A DNA stretch of 64,000 nt from Azoarcus sp. TTM-91 (GCF_012911025.1 NZ_WUEI01000011.1:16936-80935); one strand, 5' to 3'. Shown: positions 44,646-54,658, counted from the first letter of the stretch. The notes: generated by a model from the sequence alone, not told the origin. Made by a program: numbers and translations.

Positions 44646-45574
44646 GGGCTCAATTGTCGGCCTGGGGCCTTGGAGGCGCGGCCCGCCGGTTCCTCGGTAT
44701 TCGCCTTGGGCGATTGCACCAGTATTCGCCGAAGCCTATGTCGATTGCCGAGATCGCGCTTCCCGGTGAAGGTGGGCCGATGCCTCGCATTTCCCTGGTT
44801 ACGCCTTCCTTCAATCAGGTCCGGTTTGTGGGCAAGACCTTGGAGAGCGTGCTGGGTCAGGGCTATCCGGACCTGGAGTATTTTGTGCAAGACGCCTGTT
44901 CTACCGACGGTAGCGTCGAAGTCATACGTGGCAACGACGGGCGCGGAGTGACGATAAGTATCGAACGCGATTCTGGTCAAGCTGATGCGCTCAACCGCGG
45001 ATTCGCCAAGGCCTCTGGTGAGGTCATGGGCTATCTGAATTCAGATGATCTGCTCCTTCCCGGCATGCTCCACCGTGTCGGTGCCTATTTTCGGGACCAC
45101 CCTGAAGTGGATGTGGTTTACGGCAACCGGCTGATCGTCGATGACGAGGGGCGGGAGATTGGCCGTTGGATACTTCCCGGGCATGACGGGGACTTGCTGC
45201 GCTACGTAGATTATGTGCCCCAGGAGTCTATGTTCTGGCGCCGCCGCGTCTGGGAACGGGCTGGAGCACGGTTCGATGAGCAGATGCATTTTGCGATGGA
45301 TTGGGAGTTGATCCTGCGTTTCCTTGATGCAGGGGCTGTGTTTCGGCATACCCCTGACTTGCTCGGCGTGTTCAGAGTGCACGGAGACCAGAAATCGCAG
45401 GCGAGTTTTATGGCTCGCGGTGTAAGGGAAATGGCAGCTCTGCGCCTTCGGTTCGGAGGCTTGTCCGCTGGGCCGGTGAGGCGATTGTTGCGCCATGGGC
45501 GCTATCTGTGGGCCCATCGGGTTGCGGATGCTGAGTTCGAAAAGAATTTATCGAAAAGGATTGAGCTGAAATGA
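44642..45574 (+). CDS. GT2 family glycosyltransferase
   Basis: A 310-residue GT-A transferase. The catalytic fold starts after ~45 residues: [66 protein letters not shown] (DxD-type SDD). Then come [15 protein letters not shown] and [17 protein letters not shown] with a W at the acceptor site. It begins at a GTG overlapping the preceding stop (GTGA) and overlaps the gmd start (ATGA), so three genes are tightly coupled. It belongs to the same subgroup as the GT2 gene at 47688. Confidence 0.87.
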   Translation: MRAQLSAWGLGGAARRFLGIRLGRLHQYSPKPMSIAEIALPGEGGPMPRISLVTPSFNQVRFVGKTLESVLGQGYPDLEYFVQDACSTDGSVEVIRGNDGRGVTISIERDSGQADALNRGFAKASGEVMGYLNSDDLLLPGMLHRVGAYFRDHPEVDVVYGNRLIVDDEGREIGRWILPGHDGDLLRYVDYVPQESMFWRRRVWERAGARFDEQMHFAMDWELILRFLDAGAVFRHTPDLLGVFRVHGDQKSQASFMARGVREMAALRLRFGGLSAGPVRRLLRHGRYLWAHRVADAEFEKNLSKRIELK

Positions 45575-46653
45575 GAAAGGCATTGATCACTGGGGTCACC
45601 GGACAGGATGGGGCTTATCTTGCCGAATTCCTTCTCGGCAAAGGGTATGAGGTGCATGGAATAAAACGCCGCACCTCCCTGTTTAACACGGACCGCATAG
45701 ATCACCTCTATCAGGATCCGCATGAGCAGGATCGGCGATTCATTCTGCACCATGGCGATTTGACCGACTCATCGAGCCTGATTCGCATCATTCAGCAAGT
45801 CCAACCAGACGAGATCTACAATCTTGCGGCGCAGAGCCACGTGGCGGTGAGTTTCGAGGAGCCCGAGTACACGGCCAACTCTGACGCATTGGGGGCTTTA
45901 CGCATTCTGGAGGCAATCCGGATTCTCGGCCTAGAGAAAACCGCTCGTTTCTATCAGGCCTCGACCTCGGAGCTATACGGATTGGTACAGGAAACTCCCC
46001 AGCGCGAGACTACGCCTTTTTATCCTCGCAGCCCGTATGCAGTGGCCAAGCTCTACGCATACTGGATTACCGTCAATTATCGGGAAGCCTACGGCATGTA
46101 CGCGTGCAACGGCATCTTGTTCAATCATGAATCGCCGATCCGGGGCGAGACTTTTGTGACGCGCAAGATTACGAGAGCACTGGCGCGGATCAAATTGGGC
46201 CTGCAAGATTGTCTTTATCTCGGCAACCTCGATGCCAAGCGGGATTGGGGGCATGCCCGGGATTATGTGGAAATGCAGTGGCTAATGCTGCAGCAGGATA
46301 AGCCCGAGGACTTTGTAATTGCGACCGGTGTGCAGTATTCGGTGCGTGATTTCGTTGATGCAGCAGCGCGGGAACTAGGCCTTTCGGTGTGCTGGAAGGG
46401 GCTGGGTGCTGACGAGAAGGCCTATGACAGGGAAGGGCGTTGCATTGTCCAGGTGGATCCGCGCTATTTCCGTCCGACCGAGGTCGAGACTCTGCTCGGT
46501 GATCCGAGTAAAGCGAAAGAGAAACTGGGTTGGACGCCAAGGACTTCATTCGAATCACTTGTCAGTGAGATGGTGCGCGAAGATCTGAAGGCGGCCGAGC
46601 GGGATGAGTTGGTCAAGCGTCATGGCTACAAGGCAATGGATTATCACGAATAA
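45571..46653 (+). CDS. gmd: GDP-mannose 4,6-dehydratase
   Basis: First step from GDP-D-mannose toward GDP-L-fucose or GDP-rhamnose. The 360-residue SDR enzyme has [16 protein letters not shown] (NADP-binding), [19 protein letters not shown], the catalytic STSELYG (Thr132/Glu134) and Tyr156-x3-Lys160 (YAVAK), and [17 protein letters not shown]. Full length. The next gene is fcl, so the product is most likely GDP-L-fucose. GDP-mannose synthesis genes (manB/manC) are not in this window. Confidence 0.97.
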   Translation: MRKALITGVTGQDGAYLAEFLLGKGYEVHGIKRRTSLFNTDRIDHLYQDPHEQDRRFILHHGDLTDSSSLIRIIQQVQPDEIYNLAAQSHVAVSFEEPEYTANSDALGALRILEAIRILGLEKTARFYQASTSELYGLVQETPQRETTPFYPRSPYAVAKLYAYWITVNYREAYGMYACNGILFNHESPIRGETFVTRKITRALARIKLGLQDCLYLGNLDAKRDWGHARDYVEMQWLMLQQDKPEDFVIATGVQYSVRDFVDAAARELGLSVCWKGLGADEKAYDREGRCIVQVDPRYFRPTEVETLLGDPSKAKEKLGWTPRTSFESLVSEMVREDLKAAERDELVKRHGYKAMDYHE

Positions 46654-46697
46654 ACCATTGCTTGGTGCTCGCTCATATTTAATTGAAAAGTGATCTC

Positions 46698-47681
46698 ATG
46701 AAGCCAGACGCGAAAATCTATTTGGCAGGGCATCGGGGCCTGGTCGGAACGGCGTTGATGCGGAATCTCCAGGAAAAGGGCTATCACAACCTGCTGACGC
46801 GAACGCACGCGGAGTTGGACCTGACGGATCAGGCCGCTGTAGAGGCCTTTTTCCAGGAGGAGCGCCCGGAATTTGTGATTCTGGCTGCCGCCAAGGTTGG
46901 AGGTATCTTGGCCAACGATACTTATCCGGGGCAGTTCATTCGGGATAATCTCGCTATACAGATGAATGTCATTCATTCGGCCTGGAGAGTGAAGGTCAGG
47001 CGTCTGCTTTTTCTGGGCTCTTCCTGCATTTATCCAAAGCTGGCGCCGCAGCCCTTGAGGGAAGAGTATTTGCTGACGGCTCCGCTGGAGCCGACGAATC
47101 GTCCTTATGCCTTGGCCAAGATTGCCGGCATCGAGATGTGCTGGAGTTACAACCGTCAGTACGGCACTCGCTTCGTGGCTGTGATGCCCACGAATCTGTA
47201 TGGCCCGGGAGACAATTACCACCCACAGAATTCTCACGTCATTCCCGCGCTGATCCGCAAGTTTCATGAGGCCAAGATTGCCGGATCACCTTCGGTCACC
47301 GTCTGGGGCTCGGGCACTCCAAGGCGCGAATTCCTGTATAGCGATGACATGGCGGACGCATGTGTTCATCTTATGGGCTTGCCGGATGATCGGTTTGACG
47401 TCCTGCTCGGAAGTGATGAGTCGAAGACGGGAGTATTCATGCCGCCGCTGATTAATGTCGGCATGGGAGAGGATCTGACGATTCGCGAACTGGCCGTGGT
47501 CGTGGCGGAGGTTGTGGGATTTCAGGGGGAGATTACCTTCGACACAAGCAAACCGGACGGTACTCCCCGCAAACTTCTGGATGTCTCGCGTTTGACAGCG
47601 TTGGGGTGGTCGGCAAGAACGGGGTTACGTGAAGGAATGGGGCTGGCGTACGCCGACTTCCTGGCCGACTCTGGCGCTTGA
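46698..47681 (+). CDS. fcl: GDP-L-fucose synthase
   Basis: Epimerase-reductase converting GDP-4-keto-6-deoxymannose to GDP-L-fucose. The 327-residue protein has [16 protein letters not shown] at the N-terminus, [19 protein letters not shown], catalytic Ser near LGSSCIYPK (about 108) and Tyr137-x3-Lys141 (YALAK), and [36 protein letters not shown] was chosen as the start; a TTG five codons earlier is weaker. It follows gmd after 44 nt. Confidence 0.96.
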   Translation: MKPDAKIYLAGHRGLVGTALMRNLQEKGYHNLLTRTHAELDLTDQAAVEAFFQEERPEFVILAAAKVGGILANDTYPGQFIRDNLAIQMNVIHSAWRVKVRRLLFLGSSCIYPKLAPQPLREEYLLTAPLEPTNRPYALAKIAGIEMCWSYNRQYGTRFVAVMPTNLYGPGDNYHPQNSHVIPALIRKFHEAKIAGSPSVTVWGSGTPRREFLYSDDMADACVHLMGLPDDRFDVLLGSDESKTGVFMPPLINVGMGEDLTIRELAVVVAEVVGFQGEITFDTSKPDGTPRKLLDVSRLTALGWSARTGLREGMGLAYADFLADSGA

Positions 47682-47687
47682 TAGACG

Positions 47688-48431
47688 ATGTGCGAGCCAC
47701 TCATTACCGTTGCGGTACCTTCGTACAATCAGGGGCGTTTTCTAGATGAGGCCCTGGCTTCGATCTTTCGGGAAAACGTTCCCGTAGAGGTGTTTGTCGT
47801 GGATGGGGGGTCGACCGACGGCTCGGTCGAGGTCATTCGGAATTGGGAGGTGCGACTCAAGGGCTGGCGTAGCCGCCGGGATGAAGGGCAGGCGGCCGCC
47901 ATCAACGAAGCCATTGCGATGGGCAGAGCTCCTTTTGTCTGCTGGCTGAATAGTGATGATTGGTTTGTACCCGGCGGTCTTGAACGGTTGCTAGCGGAGA
48001 TCCAGTCCCGGCCGGATGTCCCTGCGGTTTACGGCCGGGCATGGAACGTCGTCGAGGAGTCGGGAAAGCGCTCACCCGTCTGGGTGGAACGATTCTCCGA
48101 GAGAAGATTGGCAATGCGCTGCATCATCTCCCAGCCCGCTACGTTGATCCGTCGTTCGGCATGGGAGGCAATCGGCGGGGTAGATGCCCGCCTGCATATG
48201 GCGATGGATTACGATTTCTGGTGGCGTCTGTACAAGAGCTTTGGTGCGTTGGGCTTCGTCGACTCATATGTGGCGGTAAATCGTGAGCATAGGGAGACAA
48301 AGACCAGAAGGAACAGGCGGAAGCATTACGCGGAAGCCATGGAAGTCGTGGCAAGGTATTACGGCCGGGTCCCTCTGAAGTGGTGGCTATATCAGCCTTA
48401 TTCCGTATGGTTCAAGTCTTTGTTCGGTTGA
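47688..48431 (+). CDS. GT2 family glycosyltransferase
   Basis: A 247-residue GT-A enzyme: [72 protein letters not shown] (SDD metal-binding), ISQPATLIRRSAWEAIGG and MAMDYDFWWRLYKSFG. It is shorter than most, but the catalytic domain is complete. It begins 6 nt after fcl. The tight link to gmd-fcl makes a fucosyltransferase role possible, but the donor cannot be proved from sequence. Confidence 0.85.
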   Translation: MCEPLITVAVPSYNQGRFLDEALASIFRENVPVEVFVVDGGSTDGSVEVIRNWEVRLKGWRSRRDEGQAAAINEAIAMGRAPFVCWLNSDDWFVPGGLERLLAEIQSRPDVPAVYGRAWNVVEESGKRSPVWVERFSERRLAMRCIISQPATLIRRSAWEAIGGVDARLHMAMDYDFWWRLYKSFGALGFVDSYVAVNREHRETKTRRNRRKHYAEAMEVVARYYGRVPLKWWLYQPYSVWFKSLFG

Positions 48432-48552
48432 ATGGTCGGGCCTGTTATTGAACTCTGCGGGTTTTGCCGGGCAATTGAGTCCGAGTATTCCCTGAGCCGA
48501 TCCTGTCTTCGTAGTTAGTTATCTGCCGAGTGTGGAAGGTTGTCCTTTTTTC

Positions 48553-49695
48553 ATGAGTAAACGCCGGATCTCGGTTCTTCATGTCTATCGCACATATTTC
48601 CCTGATCCGCAGGGGGGACTGCAGGAGGCAATTCGCCAGATTTGTCTGGCGGTGAGACCCTTGGGGTGCGAGAGCACCGTTTTCGCGCTCTCCCCCCATC
48701 CTTCGCCTCGGGAGATAAGCAGTCCAGAGGCCTTGATCGTTCGTTGTCGGTCTTGGGCTGCGCCGGCGTCCTGCGATCTGGGTGGAAGGGATGCCTTCAT
48801 ACGCTTTCGTGTCTTGGCGGAAAGTGCCGATGTAGTTCATTTTCATTTTCCTTGGCCATTCGGCGACGTCCTGCATTTGATGAGTTGCTGCTCGACGCCG
48901 GCAGTGATGACTTATCACTCCGATGTCGTTCGCCAGAAGATGCTGGGCATGATGTATCGGCCATTGATGATGCGCATGCTGAAGTCCATGTCAGCGATAG
49001 TCGCAACGTCGCCGTCTTACGCCAGGACCAGTGAAGTATTGACTCATCCCATGATCAGGCCCCTGGTAAGGGTCATTCCTTTGGGAATATCGGAGAACCA
49101 TTACCCCGCAGGTTCTGCTGACGCATTGATGCGCCGGCGGGGGCTTGATGATGGTCGGCCGTTCTTCCTTTTCATTGGGGTATTGCGGTATTACAAGGGC
49201 TTGCACTACCTCATCGAGGCGGCGGCTGAGGTTGATGCCCGGATCGTCGTTGCTGGTTCAGGGCCTGAAGAGGAGGCACTGCGCCAACTGGCGGAAGTGA
49301 GGGGAGTAAAGAACGTTTGTTTCGTCGGGCAAGTGACGGATGAAGAGAAGGTGGCCCTACTCAATGGATGCCTCGCACTTGTCCTGCCCTCTCATTTGCG
49401 TTCCGAAGCTTTCGGGATGGTTCTCGTAGAGGCTTCAATATATGGCAAGCCACTTGTTTCCTGCGATATCGGTACGGGCACCTCATTTGTCAACGAGGGG
49501 GGCAAGACCGGGGTCGTCGTTCCGCCCGAGAGCCCACGGGCATTGGCTGAAGCGATGAATCTGATACTGAGGGATCCCGGTTTGGCCAAATCCATGGGAG
49601 AGGCGGCCCGGGAGCGTTATCTCCGCTTTTTTTCGGCCGAGGCTTTGGGCAGGGAATACGCGCAGTTGTATCGCGATGTTTTACCGGTGCTTTAG
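48553..49695 (+). CDS. GT4 family glycosyltransferase
   Basis: A 380-residue GT-B enzyme. It has VLHVYRTYFPDPQGGLQEAIRQI (acceptor-side Gly loop), VVHFHFPWPFGD, RVIPLGISENHYP, FFLFIGVLRYYKGLHYLIEAA and LPSHLRSEAFGMVLVEASIYGKPLVSCDIGTGTSFVN (E-x7-E). It is the last clearly low-GC gene of the polysaccharide cluster. The ATG gives MSKRRISVLHVY; a GTG seven codons earlier is possible. Confidence 0.9.
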   Translation: MSKRRISVLHVYRTYFPDPQGGLQEAIRQICLAVRPLGCESTVFALSPHPSPREISSPEALIVRCRSWAAPASCDLGGRDAFIRFRVLAESADVVHFHFPWPFGDVLHLMSCCSTPAVMTYHSDVVRQKMLGMMYRPLMMRMLKSMSAIVATSPSYARTSEVLTHPMIRPLVRVIPLGISENHYPAGSADALMRRRGLDDGRPFFLFIGVLRYYKGLHYLIEAAAEVDARIVVAGSGPEEEALRQLAEVRGVKNVCFVGQVTDEEKVALLNGCLALVLPSHLRSEAFGMVLVEASIYGKPLVSCDIGTGTSFVNEGGKTGVVVPPESPRALAEAMNLILRDPGLAKSMGEAARERYLRFFSAEALGREYAQLYRDVLPVL

Positions 49696-49702
49696 ATCTC
49701 GC

Positions 49703-49730
49703 GGTGACCGGATTCGTGCTTGAGGTCACC
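49703..49730 (+). repeat. Weak hairpin after the GT4 gene
   Basis: GGTGACC and GGTCACC form a 7-bp stem with a 14-nt loop a few bases past the GT4 stop, near the end of the low-GC cluster. No strong T run follows, so it is only a possible terminator. Confidence 0.35.
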
Positions 49731-49851
49731 CGAGTTTGAGGGGCTGGACTGTCGTGGCTCGGGGGTGGGGAGAGATGCCGGTTGGCCAAAAGGGATCCGG
49801 GTCTCGAGCTTGAAGCCGGGCGGTTCGCAAACACGCCATCCGAGGTGATTT

Positions 49852-50823
49852 ATTAACGACGGTCATTGGCAAATCCCTGGTGGTGTTGTTCTCACCGGCG
49901 GAAGTGGTTTCATCGGGAGGGAGGTTGCATCGCAATTGAGGGCGCGGGGGCGGGAGGTCCTGGCACTGTCGACCCGTGATCGCCCCGAACTCGGTGTTGT
50001 GCGAGGACCTGCCCTTACTGCCGATGCGGATTGGTCTGAGGCGCTCCGTGGGGCGCATGCTGTCATACATGCTGCCGCCCGCGTGCATGTGATGAATGAT
50101 GCCAGTCCAGACCCCCTCGCTGAGTTTCGTGCCGTCAACGTGGAGGGAACCCTGCGCTTGGCTCAGCAAGCGGTGGAGGCAGGGGTTAAGCAATTCGTAC
50201 TCGTCAGTTCCATCAAGGTTAATGGTGAGAGATCCATGCCGGGGCGGCCATTCATCGAGGATGACCCGGCGGCACCGGAAGAGCCGTACAGTATTTCCAA
50301 GCATGAGGCGGAGGTGGGCGTGCGGGCGCTGGCTGCCGGCAGCGGCATGAGCGTGACTGTCGTAAGGCCGCCCTTGGTCTATGGCCCGGGTGTCAAGGCG
50401 AATTTCGAACGCATGATGAACTGGGTGGCGCGAGGGGTTCCGCTGCCACTGGGCTGTATTGAGAACAGGCGCTCATTCGTCGGGCTGACGAACCTGGCGG
50501 ACCTGTTATGCCTTTGCGCCACGCATCCTGCGGCAGAAGGGCGGACCTTTCTCGCTGCGGATGGGGAAGATATCTCCACTACCGAGTTGCTGCTGCGTTT
50601 GGGGCGGGCTCTGGGGCGTCCTGCGCGCCTTCTCCCCGTGCCCCCGGTTGTTCTGGCGGGCTGCTTCCGAGCGATCGGAAAGGCGGAAGTGGCGGGGCGC
50701 TTGCTGGATTCCTTGCAGGTAGACGCGTCTGCGGCGCGCAGAATCCTCGGTTGGAAGCCGCCACGCACTGTTGACGAGGAACTGGAGGCCACCGCTCGGC
50801 ATTTTCTGGCCACCCGGTACTGA
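49852..50823 (+). CDS. WbpV/WreQ-like nucleotide-sugar SDR, apparent AUU start
   Basis: An SDR reductase/epimerase of about 323 residues. It has VVLTGGSGFIGREVASQL (NAD-binding), HAAARVHVM, LVSSIKVNGER, YSISKHEAEV (Tyr-x3-Lys), RPPLVYGPGVKANFERMM and FLAADGEDISTTELLLRLG. These resemble UDP-4-keto-6-deoxy-GlcNAc reductases of O-antigen loci (WbpV/WreQ). No ATG, GTG or TTG precedes the NAD motif in frame. The only fitting start is ATT at 49852, behind GAGGTGAT, an 8-nt match to the anti-Shine-Dalgarno. The next candidate, TTG at 49936, would delete the NAD-binding loop. A WecA/WbpL-type initiating transferase, often next door, is absent. Confidence 0.8.
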   Translation: MNDGHWQIPGGVVLTGGSGFIGREVASQLRARGREVLALSTRDRPELGVVRGPALTADADWSEALRGAHAVIHAAARVHVMNDASPDPLAEFRAVNVEGTLRLAQQAVEAGVKQFVLVSSIKVNGERSMPGRPFIEDDPAAPEEPYSISKHEAEVGVRALAAGSGMSVTVVRPPLVYGPGVKANFERMMNWVARGVPLPLGCIENRRSFVGLTNLADLLCLCATHPAAEGRTFLAADGEDISTTELLLRLGRALGRPARLLPVPPVVLAGCFRAIGKAEVAGRLLDSLQVDASAARRILGWKPPRTVDEELEATARHFLATRY

Positions 50824-50909
50824 GCGCAGGGCGCTATGGAAAGCCCTAGGGAAAAGGCGATCCATCGGCAGAGGTCGAGGCCTTTTTTGCCGGCCGAGAC
50901 ATTTCGCGC

Positions 50910-51620
50910 TTACTGCTGCAGGCGGAGCGCTGTCTTCCACAGATTGGCTACCGCCAGCCTGTACTGTTTGCGTCGGTTGGCGTGCCAGTTCATGCCGGGA
51001 CCTTCGCGCGAGACGCCTTTCTCCTCCAGCGTGACCTTCTCCCGCGCGGATTCGATGTCGCTTCCTGCGATGTGCCGGGGCTGCTGGCTGGAGAGCATGG
51101 GGAAGGCGCAGTACTGCTTGAACTGGCGTCGGTATAGCGTATCGATGCCTATGCCTTCGAAGCGGTAATGCAGCAGCTTTTCGCTGGCAGCGCGGGAAAT
51201 GATGTAGGCATGGGCGCCAGCGGCGCGGCAGCGTGCGATACCCGGTGTCCACGTCAGCCACAGCTTGCCGAGGATTACGCCGAGGTGCAGTAACTCGGGA
51301 TGCCGCGTGCGGAGGAAGCGGTTGAGGCGGGAAATCGTCTTGGGCGGAAACGCCTCCAGCGTGGCGTCATCTTCCAGCACCAGAGCGTTTTTGTAGTTGC
51401 GTTCGACCACGATGCGGGCGCAGCGCTGGTGGGAGTGGAAGCAGCCCCGCTGGGCGTCTTCCTCGTCCTTGTCCACCAGCACGAATTCAATCTCCAGCCC
51501 GCTTTTGCGGAACTCATCCAGGATCATCGCCCGTCTGTCTTCCCGGTGGCGAAGGCTGATGCAAAGTACAGCGTCCACATCCAATTGAGGGTGGGTGGTA
51601 CGTCGCGGAGAGAGGGGCAT
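50910..51620 (-). CDS. GT25 family LPS glycosyltransferase
   Basis: A 236-residue protein of glycosyltransferase family 25 (LPS core type). It has VDAVLCISLRHREDRRAMILDEF at the N-terminus, CFHSHQRCARIVVERNYKNALVLEDDATLEAF (EDD motif) and AAGAHAYIISRAASEKLL. MPLSPRRTTHP was taken as the start. High GC returns from here on. Divergent from the carbamoyltransferase gene. Confidence 0.88.
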   Translation of the reverse strand: MPLSPRRTTHPQLDVDAVLCISLRHREDRRAMILDEFRKSGLEIEFVLVDKDEEDAQRGCFHSHQRCARIVVERNYKNALVLEDDATLEAFPPKTISRLNRFLRTRHPELLHLGVILGKLWLTWTPGIARCRAAGAHAYIISRAASEKLLHYRFEGIGIDTLYRRQFKQYCAFPMLSSQQPRHIAGSDIESAREKVTLEEKGVSREGPGMNWHANRRKQYRLAVANLWKTALRLQQ

Positions 51621-51652
51621 TTGAAAGGGGGGCGATTTGCTAGAGCGGCGCG

Positions 51653-51658
51653 ATTGTA
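51653..51658 (-). promoter_or_regulatory. Possible -10 for the GT25 gene
   Basis: TACAAT on the minus strand lies about 35 nt upstream of the GT25 start. No clear -35 is seen. Confidence 0.35.
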
Positions 51659-51695
51659 GCACCCGCCGCTGACGGAGACGCTTCGCTGGGCGGGG

Positions 51696-51701
51696 TATAA
51701 T
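51696..51701 (+). promoter_or_regulatory. -10 element for the carbamoyltransferase operon
   Basis: A perfect TATAAT lies about 65 nt before the carbamoyltransferase start, in the divergent gap with the GT25 gene. A consensus -35 is lacking (CGGAGA at 17-nt spacing), so an activator may be needed. Confidence 0.6.
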
Positions 51702-51764
51702 CCGCCGCTTCACCTGTTGATTTATCGGCCTTATACGGCTGCTGTCCCCTGACGAGGTTTGCCT

Positions 51765-53522
51765 TTGTCCCTAACCGTTCTCGGCCTTTCCGGCGCCCTG
51801 ACCCACGATCCTTCCGCAGCGCTCTACATCGACGGCAAGCTGGTCGCCGCGGCGGAGGAGGAGCGCTTTGTGCGCGACAAGCACGCGAAGAACCGGATGC
51901 CCTACGAGTCGGCGCGCTTCTGCCTGGATTTCGCGGGAATCAAGCCCAAGGACGTCGACATCGTGGCGATCCCCTTTGCGCCGATCAGTCTGGCCGACAA
52001 GGCCCGCTGGCATTACGCGAAGCGCTATTGGTACGCGCCGGACCGGGGGCTGGATGCGATCCTGATGGGCAATCGCCGCTTCTACCGCTATCGCAGACGC
52101 ATCCAGTGGTGCCTGCAGCAGTTGGGTTTCGATCTGAAGAAGGTAGAACTGGTGCCGGTCGAGCACCACCTTGCTCACGCTTCCAGTGCCTACCACTGCT
52201 CCGCTTTCAAGCAGAAGACGGCGATCATGGGCATCGACGGCAAGGGCGAGTACGCCACCACCTTTTTCGGCTGGGGCGAGAACGGCAAGATCCACAAGAT
52301 CAAGGAGTTCTACGATCCGGATTCGCTCGGTGGCCTGTATGGTGCGCTGACCGAGTTTCTCGGCTTCGACATGCTCGACGGCGAATACAAGGTGATGGGC
52401 ATGGCGCCCTACGGCGATGCGGAGAAATACGATTTTTCCCGCCTGGCCAAGTTCGAGAACGGCGAGTTGGTGATCAACACCGACTACGCCAACGTGATCG
52501 GCTTCCGCCGCTACAAGGAGAACGGCAAGGGCTACTATTTCTCACCCAAGCTCATCGACTGGCTGGGCCCCAAGCGCGAGGGCGACATCGCCGACGATCC
52601 CTACATCCATTACGCGGCCAGCATCCAGAAGCTGTTCGAGGATCTCGCGCTGCAGATGATGGATTACTACCTCGGCGACATCCTGCGCGAGACCGGCAAG
52701 CTGGCCTTCGCCGGCGGCGGGGCGCTCAACGTCAAGCTCAACCAGAAGATCATCGCCCGGCCGGAAGTGAAGGAGCTGTTCGTGCAGCCAGCCTCCGGCG
52801 ACTCCGGGACGGCGGTCGGCGCGGCTTCCTATGTGTCCCATGGGCGCGGGGTGCCGGTCGAGAAGATGGAGCATGTGTATCTCGGCCCCAGCTACACCAA
52901 CGAGGAAGTGATCGCCGCTTGCGCCAAGCATGCGGCGCGGCCGGTGTGGCAGAGGATAGAGGCGGTGCCTGAGCGCATCGCCCGCATCCTCGCCGCCGGC
53001 CAGCCGGTCGCCTGGTTCCAGGGGCGGATGGAGTTCGGCCCGCGTGCGCTGGGCGGGCGTTCGATCCTCGGCTGCCCGAGCGCGCCGGGCGTGGCGGACC
53101 GCATCAACGAACAGATCAAGTTCCGCGAGCGCTGGCGGCCCTTCTGCCCCAGCATGCTGGATACGGTGGGGCCGCAGATGCTGCAGACCGAACATCCCTC
53201 GCCCTTCATGACCTTCACCTTCGAAGTCGCCGAAGAGTGGAAGAACCGCGTGCCGGAAGTGGTGCACGAGGACGGCACCGCCCGTGCCCAGGTGCTGCGG
53301 CGCGAGTTCAATCCCCGCTACTACGATCTGATGGTCGAGCTCGAGAAGCTGACCGGCAACGGCGTGGCGCTGAACACCTCGCTCAACCGCCGCGGCGAGC
53401 CGATGATCTGTTCGCCGACGGACGCGCTGAACATGTTCTTCGGCTCCGACCTGCAGTACCTGATCATGGAAGACATCCTGGTGGTCAAGGACGGCGCCGA
53501 CGTTGCACTGGGCCTGGCGTGA
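51765..53522 (+). CDS. NodU/CmcH-like carbamoyltransferase
   Basis: A 585-residue O-carbamoyltransferase homologue. It begins LTVLGLSGALTHDPSAALYIDGKLVAAAEEERFVRDKH, has the metal-binding VEHHLAHASSAY (about 132-143) and GIDGKGEYATTFFG. The C-terminal YrdC-like part contains WFQGRMEFGPRALGGRSIL and FRERWRPFCPSML. Such enzymes carbamoylate sugar hydroxyls, so here probably an LPS residue. The TTG at 51765 is chosen because GAGG lies 7 nt upstream; a TTG two codons earlier is possible. It heads a run of five sugar-related genes. Confidence 0.92.
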   Translation: MSLTVLGLSGALTHDPSAALYIDGKLVAAAEEERFVRDKHAKNRMPYESARFCLDFAGIKPKDVDIVAIPFAPISLADKARWHYAKRYWYAPDRGLDAILMGNRRFYRYRRRIQWCLQQLGFDLKKVELVPVEHHLAHASSAYHCSAFKQKTAIMGIDGKGEYATTFFGWGENGKIHKIKEFYDPDSLGGLYGALTEFLGFDMLDGEYKVMGMAPYGDAEKYDFSRLAKFENGELVINTDYANVIGFRRYKENGKGYYFSPKLIDWLGPKREGDIADDPYIHYAASIQKLFEDLALQMMDYYLGDILRETGKLAFAGGGALNVKLNQKIIARPEVKELFVQPASGDSGTAVGAASYVSHGRGVPVEKMEHVYLGPSYTNEEVIAACAKHAARPVWQRIEAVPERIARILAAGQPVAWFQGRMEFGPRALGGRSILGCPSAPGVADRINEQIKFRERWRPFCPSMLDTVGPQMLQTEHPSPFMTFTFEVAEEWKNRVPEVVHEDGTARAQVLRREFNPRYYDLMVELEKLTGNGVALNTSLNRRGEPMICSPTDALNMFFGSDLQYLIMEDILVVKDGADVALGLA

Positions 53523-54658
53523 GCGATCTGGCTGGTCCCCGCATCCTGCAGTTCTGCCACTGCCACTACGGTCCTTTCGCCGATGTGGCGCGGCAGTACG
53601 CGGTGCTGTTCCGCGACACGCCGTACAAGGTCACCACCGTCTACCTGACGGATCCGCCGGATGAGGCGGTGGCGGCGCAGTCCGCCTCGGACGAGGTGAT
53701 CTTCCTGGACTACGACGGCCGCGACGTGCGCGGCCTCAAGCTCGACGCGATGCGCCGGCTGCGCGAGATCGTCGCCGCGCGCGACGTGCGGCTGATCCTC
53801 GCCCATCGCTTCAAGCCCATCCACATCGCCTGTTGGGGCACTTCGCTGCCGATCATAGGTGTGCATCACGCCTTCGGCGACTACGAGCGCCTGACGCACA
53901 AGCTGTTTGCCCGCTGGTTCCACAAACGGCTGGGACTGCTGGGCGTCTCGGACGCCATCCGCGATGACATCCGCCGCGGCGTGCCCGCCTGGCCGGCGGA
54001 CCGCATCGAGACTCTGCACAACCGCATTGATGTCGATGCGGTGCGCGGTGGGCTGCTGCCTCGCGCAGCGGCGCGAGCGCGCCTCGGCCTGCCGCAGGAG
54101 GCCCTCGTGATCGGCAACGTAGGCCGCCTGCACCCCGACAAGGACCAGGCGACCCTGCTGCGCGCCTTCGCCCGCGCCCGGAGTGCGCTCCCGGCCGGCG
54201 CGCTGCTGGCCATCCTCGGCAAGGGGCGGCTGGAACAGAAGCTCAAGGCGCAGGCTGCCGAGCTGGGGATCGCAGAGCAGGTCCGCTTCCTCGGCCAGGT
54301 CCCGGAAGCCTGGAGAGCTTTCCCCGCGTTCGACCTGTTCGCCCTGAGCTCCGACCATGAGCCCTTCGGCATGGTCCTGCTGGAGGCGATGGCGGCGGAG
54401 GTGCCGGTGATCGCCACCCATTGTGGCGGGGCGCCGGAAGTCGTCGGGGAGTGCGGTGCCCTGTTTCCGCTGGGAGACGATGCAGCCCTTGCCGCGCTAT
54501 TGCTCCAGCAGGCTGCATGGCAGCCGGAACAGCGCCGGGCTGCAACACAGGCCGCCCTGGCGCGGGTGCGCACTGCCTTTTCGGATGAGGCAGCCCGCAG
54601 CCGCTTCTTTGCTCTCCCGATGGTGCGAGCGGTGCTCGGCCATACGAATCACGCATGA
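53519..54658 (+). CDS. GT4 family glycosyltransferase
   Basis: A 379-residue GT-B enzyme. It has ILQFCHCHYGPFADVARQYAVLF, HRFKPIHIACWGTSLPIIGVHHAFG, ETLHNRIDVDAVRGG, VIGNVGRLHPDKDQATLLRAFARA and ALSSDHEPFGMVLLEAMAAEVPVIATHCGGAPE (E-x7-E). It starts at a GTG overlapping the carbamoyltransferase stop (GTGA) and ends overlapping the next gene (ATGA). Likely acts in LPS core assembly; donor unknown. Confidence 0.92.
   Translation: MSDLAGPRILQFCHCHYGPFADVARQYAVLFRDTPYKVTTVYLTDPPDEAVAAQSASDEVIFLDYDGRDVRGLKLDAMRRLREIVAARDVRLILAHRFKPIHIACWGTSLPIIGVHHAFGDYERLTHKLFARWFHKRLGLLGVSDAIRDDIRRGVPAWPADRIETLHNRIDVDAVRGGLLPRAAARARLGLPQEALVIGNVGRLHPDKDQATLLRAFARARSALPAGALLAILGKGRLEQKLKAQAAELGIAEQVRFLGQVPEAWRAFPAFDLFALSSDHEPFGMVLLEAMAAEVPVIATHCGGAPEVVGECGALFPLGDDAALAALLLQQAAWQPEQRRAATQAALARVRTAFSDEAARSRFFALPMVRAVLGHTNHA

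Noticed and set aside
49936..50823. The WbpV-like gene starting at TTG 49936
   Set aside because: This would remove the NAD-binding TGGSGFIG motif encoded just upstream in the same frame.
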